This document shows positions 6,970-8,985 of a stretch of 8,985 nt of DNA, one piece after another. Source of the DNA: an uncultured Collinsella sp. (GTDB taxonomy: Bacteria; Actinomycetota; Coriobacteriia; Coriobacteriales; Coriobacteriaceae); NCBI GenBank assembly GCA_902489515.1, contig CABUAL010000056.1, forward strand, positions 1 to 8,985. Direction: 5' to 3'. Within the stretch, counting starts at the first letter, position 1. The number at the start of each line of letters is the position of its first letter. The notes beneath the pieces were generated by a model. The model saw nothing but the letters and a program-made list of their open reading frames with translations. It was not told the DNA's origin and did not search any database. Both the position numbers and the translations under genes were made by a program.

Positions 6970-7506
6970 CTATTCGGTCTCGCCCGGTCGAGCGCCGCGG
7001 GCCAGGGCGTCCTGGTACTCCTTGACGGCCTTGAGCCTCTGCATGGGCTTCAGCCGCTCGAACATGGTATTGCCATGCAGGTGATCGATCTCATGCTGCA
7101 GGCACACGCAGAACAGGTCGCCCGTGGCCTCATAGCGAATCAGGTTAGCATCCAGGTCGTACGCTTCAACGACAACGTGATCGGGACGCTCGATCTCGCA
7201 GCTAATGCCGGGAATGGACAGACAGCCCTCGCTAAACGGCACCAGATGGTCGCTCTGCTCAACAATGACAGGATTAATGAGCACGTACGGGTCGTAGTCG
7301 TTCTTGTCGCTGTAGTCGCAGTCGATGGTAACGAGCTGGATAAGCTCGCCGATCTGCGGGGCGGCAAGACCGCAACCGCCGTTCTCGAACATCATCTTCT
7401 TCATCTTCTCGGCAAGTGCCTCGATCGCCGGGGTGATCTCTTCGATGACGGCGCACTCCTGGCGCAGACGAGGGTCGGGCGACAGTACGATTCCGTTGGC
7501 TTCCAT
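6970..7506 (-). CDS. def: Peptide deformylase
   Basis: This metal-dependent hydrolase removes the N-formyl group from new proteins, reversing at the protein level what Fmt adds. All three family motifs are present (numbering from the upstream ATG at 7512): motif 1 GCGLAAPQ (46-53), motif 2 EGCLS (95-99, metal ligand Cys97) and motif 3 QHEIDH (139-144, metal ligands His140 and His144, catalytic Glu141). Length (178-180) is typical. Two ATG codons two codons apart could start it. I prefer the second (7504-7506) because the ribosome site AAAGGA sits directly against the first ATG but 5 bases before the second. The gene begins 18 bases after the priA stop, so the two are probably one transcript. 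The C-terminus (ARGARPGETE) is a short polar tail. Confidence 0.95.
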   Translation of the reverse strand: MEANGIVLSPDPRLRQECAVIEEITPAIEALAEKMKKMMFENGGCGLAAPQIGELIQLVTIDCDYSDKNDYDPYVLINPVIVEQSDHLVPFSEGCLSIPGISCEIERPDHVVVEAYDLDANLIRYEATGDLFCVCLQHEIDHLHGNTMFERLKPMQRLKAVKEYQDALARGARPGETE

Positions 7507-7524
7507 GGCCATCCTTTCGGGTTG

Positions 7525-8985
7525 TTACATCAAATCATAGGCGTCGACGTCAACGCTCGCGCTCACGCCGCGCACGGAGCCCACCTCTTTTAGGCAGGCG
7601 TCGATATCATCAGAGACATGGTACCCTACCGGCGACTTCACAAGCAGATGGAAGCGGTAACGGTCCTTGGCTCTCTCGATTACACACGAAGCCGGGCCCA
7701 GCACCTGCGGCACAGCGCTCCCCGCCCGCAAAAAGTCGGGCGCGGCGGCATGCCAGCGGCGTTTGAGAAGCTTCGCGATGCGCCCGATGTAGTCCTGCGC
7801 GTCGTCTCGTGTCGCCGACCACACAAGGATGTTAACCAGGCGCACAAACGGCGGATAGAGCGCGTCGCGGCGCTGGTCCAGGTCGTAGTCGGTAAAGATT
7901 GAGCGGTCGTGCTCGGCGACGGCTCGGATAACCGGATCCTCGGGCAGATAGGTCTGAATGATGACCTCGCCGGGGCGGTCGCCGCGACCGGCGCGGCCCG
8001 CCACCTGCTCCAGCAGATCGTAGGCGCGTTCCCCTGCCCTAAAATCGGGCAGCTTGAGGGCAAAGTCGGCATTGACCACGCCCACGAGCGTGACCTCGGG
8101 AAAGTCGAGACCCTTTGCGATCATCTGGGTGCCCAGTAGCACGGCGCAATCGGCGGCATCGAACTGCTCAAGCAGCTTTTTGTGTGCGTCCTTGCCACGC
8201 GTGGAATCGGCATCCATGCGGATGATGGCGACGTCCTTGGGCAGCATCTGCTGCAGCGCGTCCTCGATCTGCTGCGTGCCCAGGCCCATCTTGGCTAGAT
8301 AGCGGCTGCCGCACTTGGGGCAGCGACTCGTGGGCGCTGGGTACGGCTGCACACGCCATGACGATCCGCAGGTGTGGCACTGCAGCGTATGCGTGCGTTC
8401 ATGGTACGTGAGCGCGGTGGAGCAATGGTTGCAGGTGGGGACGCAGCCGCACTCGCGGCACATCAAGAAGGGCGCAAAGCCGCGACGATTATGGAGCAGC
8501 ACGGCCTTCTCGCGGCGTTCGACAACGCGCTCCAAGCCTTCCATCAGCGGTTTTGAGAACATGGAGCGGCTTCCGTGCGCGAACTCACGACGCAGGTCGG
8601 CAATGCGGACCATAGGCAACACGGCGTGCCCCGGGCGCTCAGGCATCTCCACGCGCGTCCAAGTGGCGCCGTTGTACGTGCCGCGGCGGCAGCGGTCGAG
8701 GGCCTCAGCAGAGGGCGTGGCCGAACCCAGCACGAGCGGGCAGCGATAGCGGCGCGCCATCTCGGCCGCCACCTCACGCGCATGGTAGCGCGGGCTGGAA
8801 CCCTGTTTGTAGCTGGTCTCGTGCTCCTCGTCGATGATGATGAGACCGAGGTCGCTGAGCGGGCAAAAGAGCGCCGAACGTGCGCCGACGACCACGCGGG
8901 CCGCACCGCTGGCGACCATATCCCACTGGTCGAGGCGCTCACCGGCCGAAAGGCGCGAATGGAACACGGCGACCGTCTCGCCAAA
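7525..8985 (-). CDS. priA: Primosomal protein N' (PriA helicase), C-terminal part
   Basis: The frame is open from the window edge to the TAA at 7525-7527: 486 residues of a 3'-to-5' DNA helicase that restarts stalled replication forks. The N-terminal DNA-binding region and the Walker A motif lie outside the window. Visible in order (counting from the edge): helicase Walker B DEEH (52-55), motif III GSATPSAEA (88-95), then the zinc-binding insertion with eight cysteines paired as CxxC (176/179, 185/188, 203/206, 222/225), a hallmark of PriA. Helicase lobe 2 has LGTQMIAKGLDFP (284-296) and QVAGRAGRGDRPGEV (327-341), followed by the C-terminal domain. The usual KGHDFP-type motif reads KGLDFP here. 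No frame damage is seen. It is the first visible gene of the minus-strand cluster and is closely followed by def. Confidence 0.96.
   Translation of the reverse strand, partial: FGETVAVFHSRLSAGERLDQWDMVASGAARVVVGARSALFCPLSDLGLIIIDEEHETSYKQGSSPRYHAREVAAEMARRYRCPLVLGSATPSAEALDRCRRGTYNGATWTRVEMPERPGHAVLPMVRIADLRREFAHGSRSMFSKPLMEGLERVVERREKAVLLHNRRGFAPFLMCRECGCVPTCNHCSTALTYHERTHTLQCHTCGSSWRVQPYPAPTSRCPKCGSRYLAKMGLGTQQIEDALQQMLPKDVAIIRMDADSTRGKDAHKKLLEQFDAADCAVLLGTQMIAKGLDFPEVTLVGVVNADFALKLPDFRAGERAYDLLEQVAGRAGRGDRPGEVIIQTYLPEDPVIRAVAEHDRSIFTDYDLDQRRDALYPPFVRLVNILVWSATRDDAQDYIGRIAKLLKRRWHAAAPDFLRAGSAVPQVLGPASCVIERAKDRYRFHLLVKSPVGYHVSDDIDACLKEVGSVRGVSASVDVDAYDLM

Overview
The window looks like chromosomal DNA of a high-GC Gram-positive gut bacterium. 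My best guess is Collinsella or a close relative (Coriobacteriia, Actinomycetota). This rests on the GC-rich codon use, the GH13-GH77 fusion and the style of the housekeeping proteins; it is an inference, and no rRNA is present to confirm it. I see no tRNA, rRNA, CRISPR array, transposase or phage gene.

Left part, plus strand. The window opens in the last 114 codons of an Ala/Lys/Pro-rich basic protein tail, closed by a strong hairpin terminator. A 215-base gap carrying stacked palindromes and a candidate promoter leads into a large alpha-glucan enzyme. It has an N-terminal beta-sandwich, a GH13 alpha-amylase/debranching-type domain and a C-terminal GH77 4-alpha-glucanotransferase (MalQ-type) domain. 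The gene is broken by a one-base frameshift at a run of five A (1033-1037). Restoring one A gives a continuous protein of about 1,098 residues with all catalytic residues present. A small FmdB-type zinc-ribbon protein follows, then a terminator hairpin.

Right part, minus strand. Reading right to left, the order is priA (C-terminal 486 residues, running off the window), def, fmt and rsmB. This is a common bacterial cluster joining replication restart, N-terminal formyl-Met metabolism (Fmt adds the formyl group to initiator tRNA, Def removes it from new proteins) and 16S rRNA m5C methylation. priA and def are 18 bases apart, and fmt and rsmB overlap by 4 bases (ATGA). Between def and fmt lies a 329-base gap holding a near-perfect 33-bp inverted repeat. 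A second near-perfect inverted repeat (19-bp arms) sits just past the rsmB stop, facing the convergent FmdB gene.

No clearly new multi-gene system is visible. The points most worth following are the frameshift in the fusion enzyme and the two long imperfect palindromes, which look like dispersed intergenic repeat elements.
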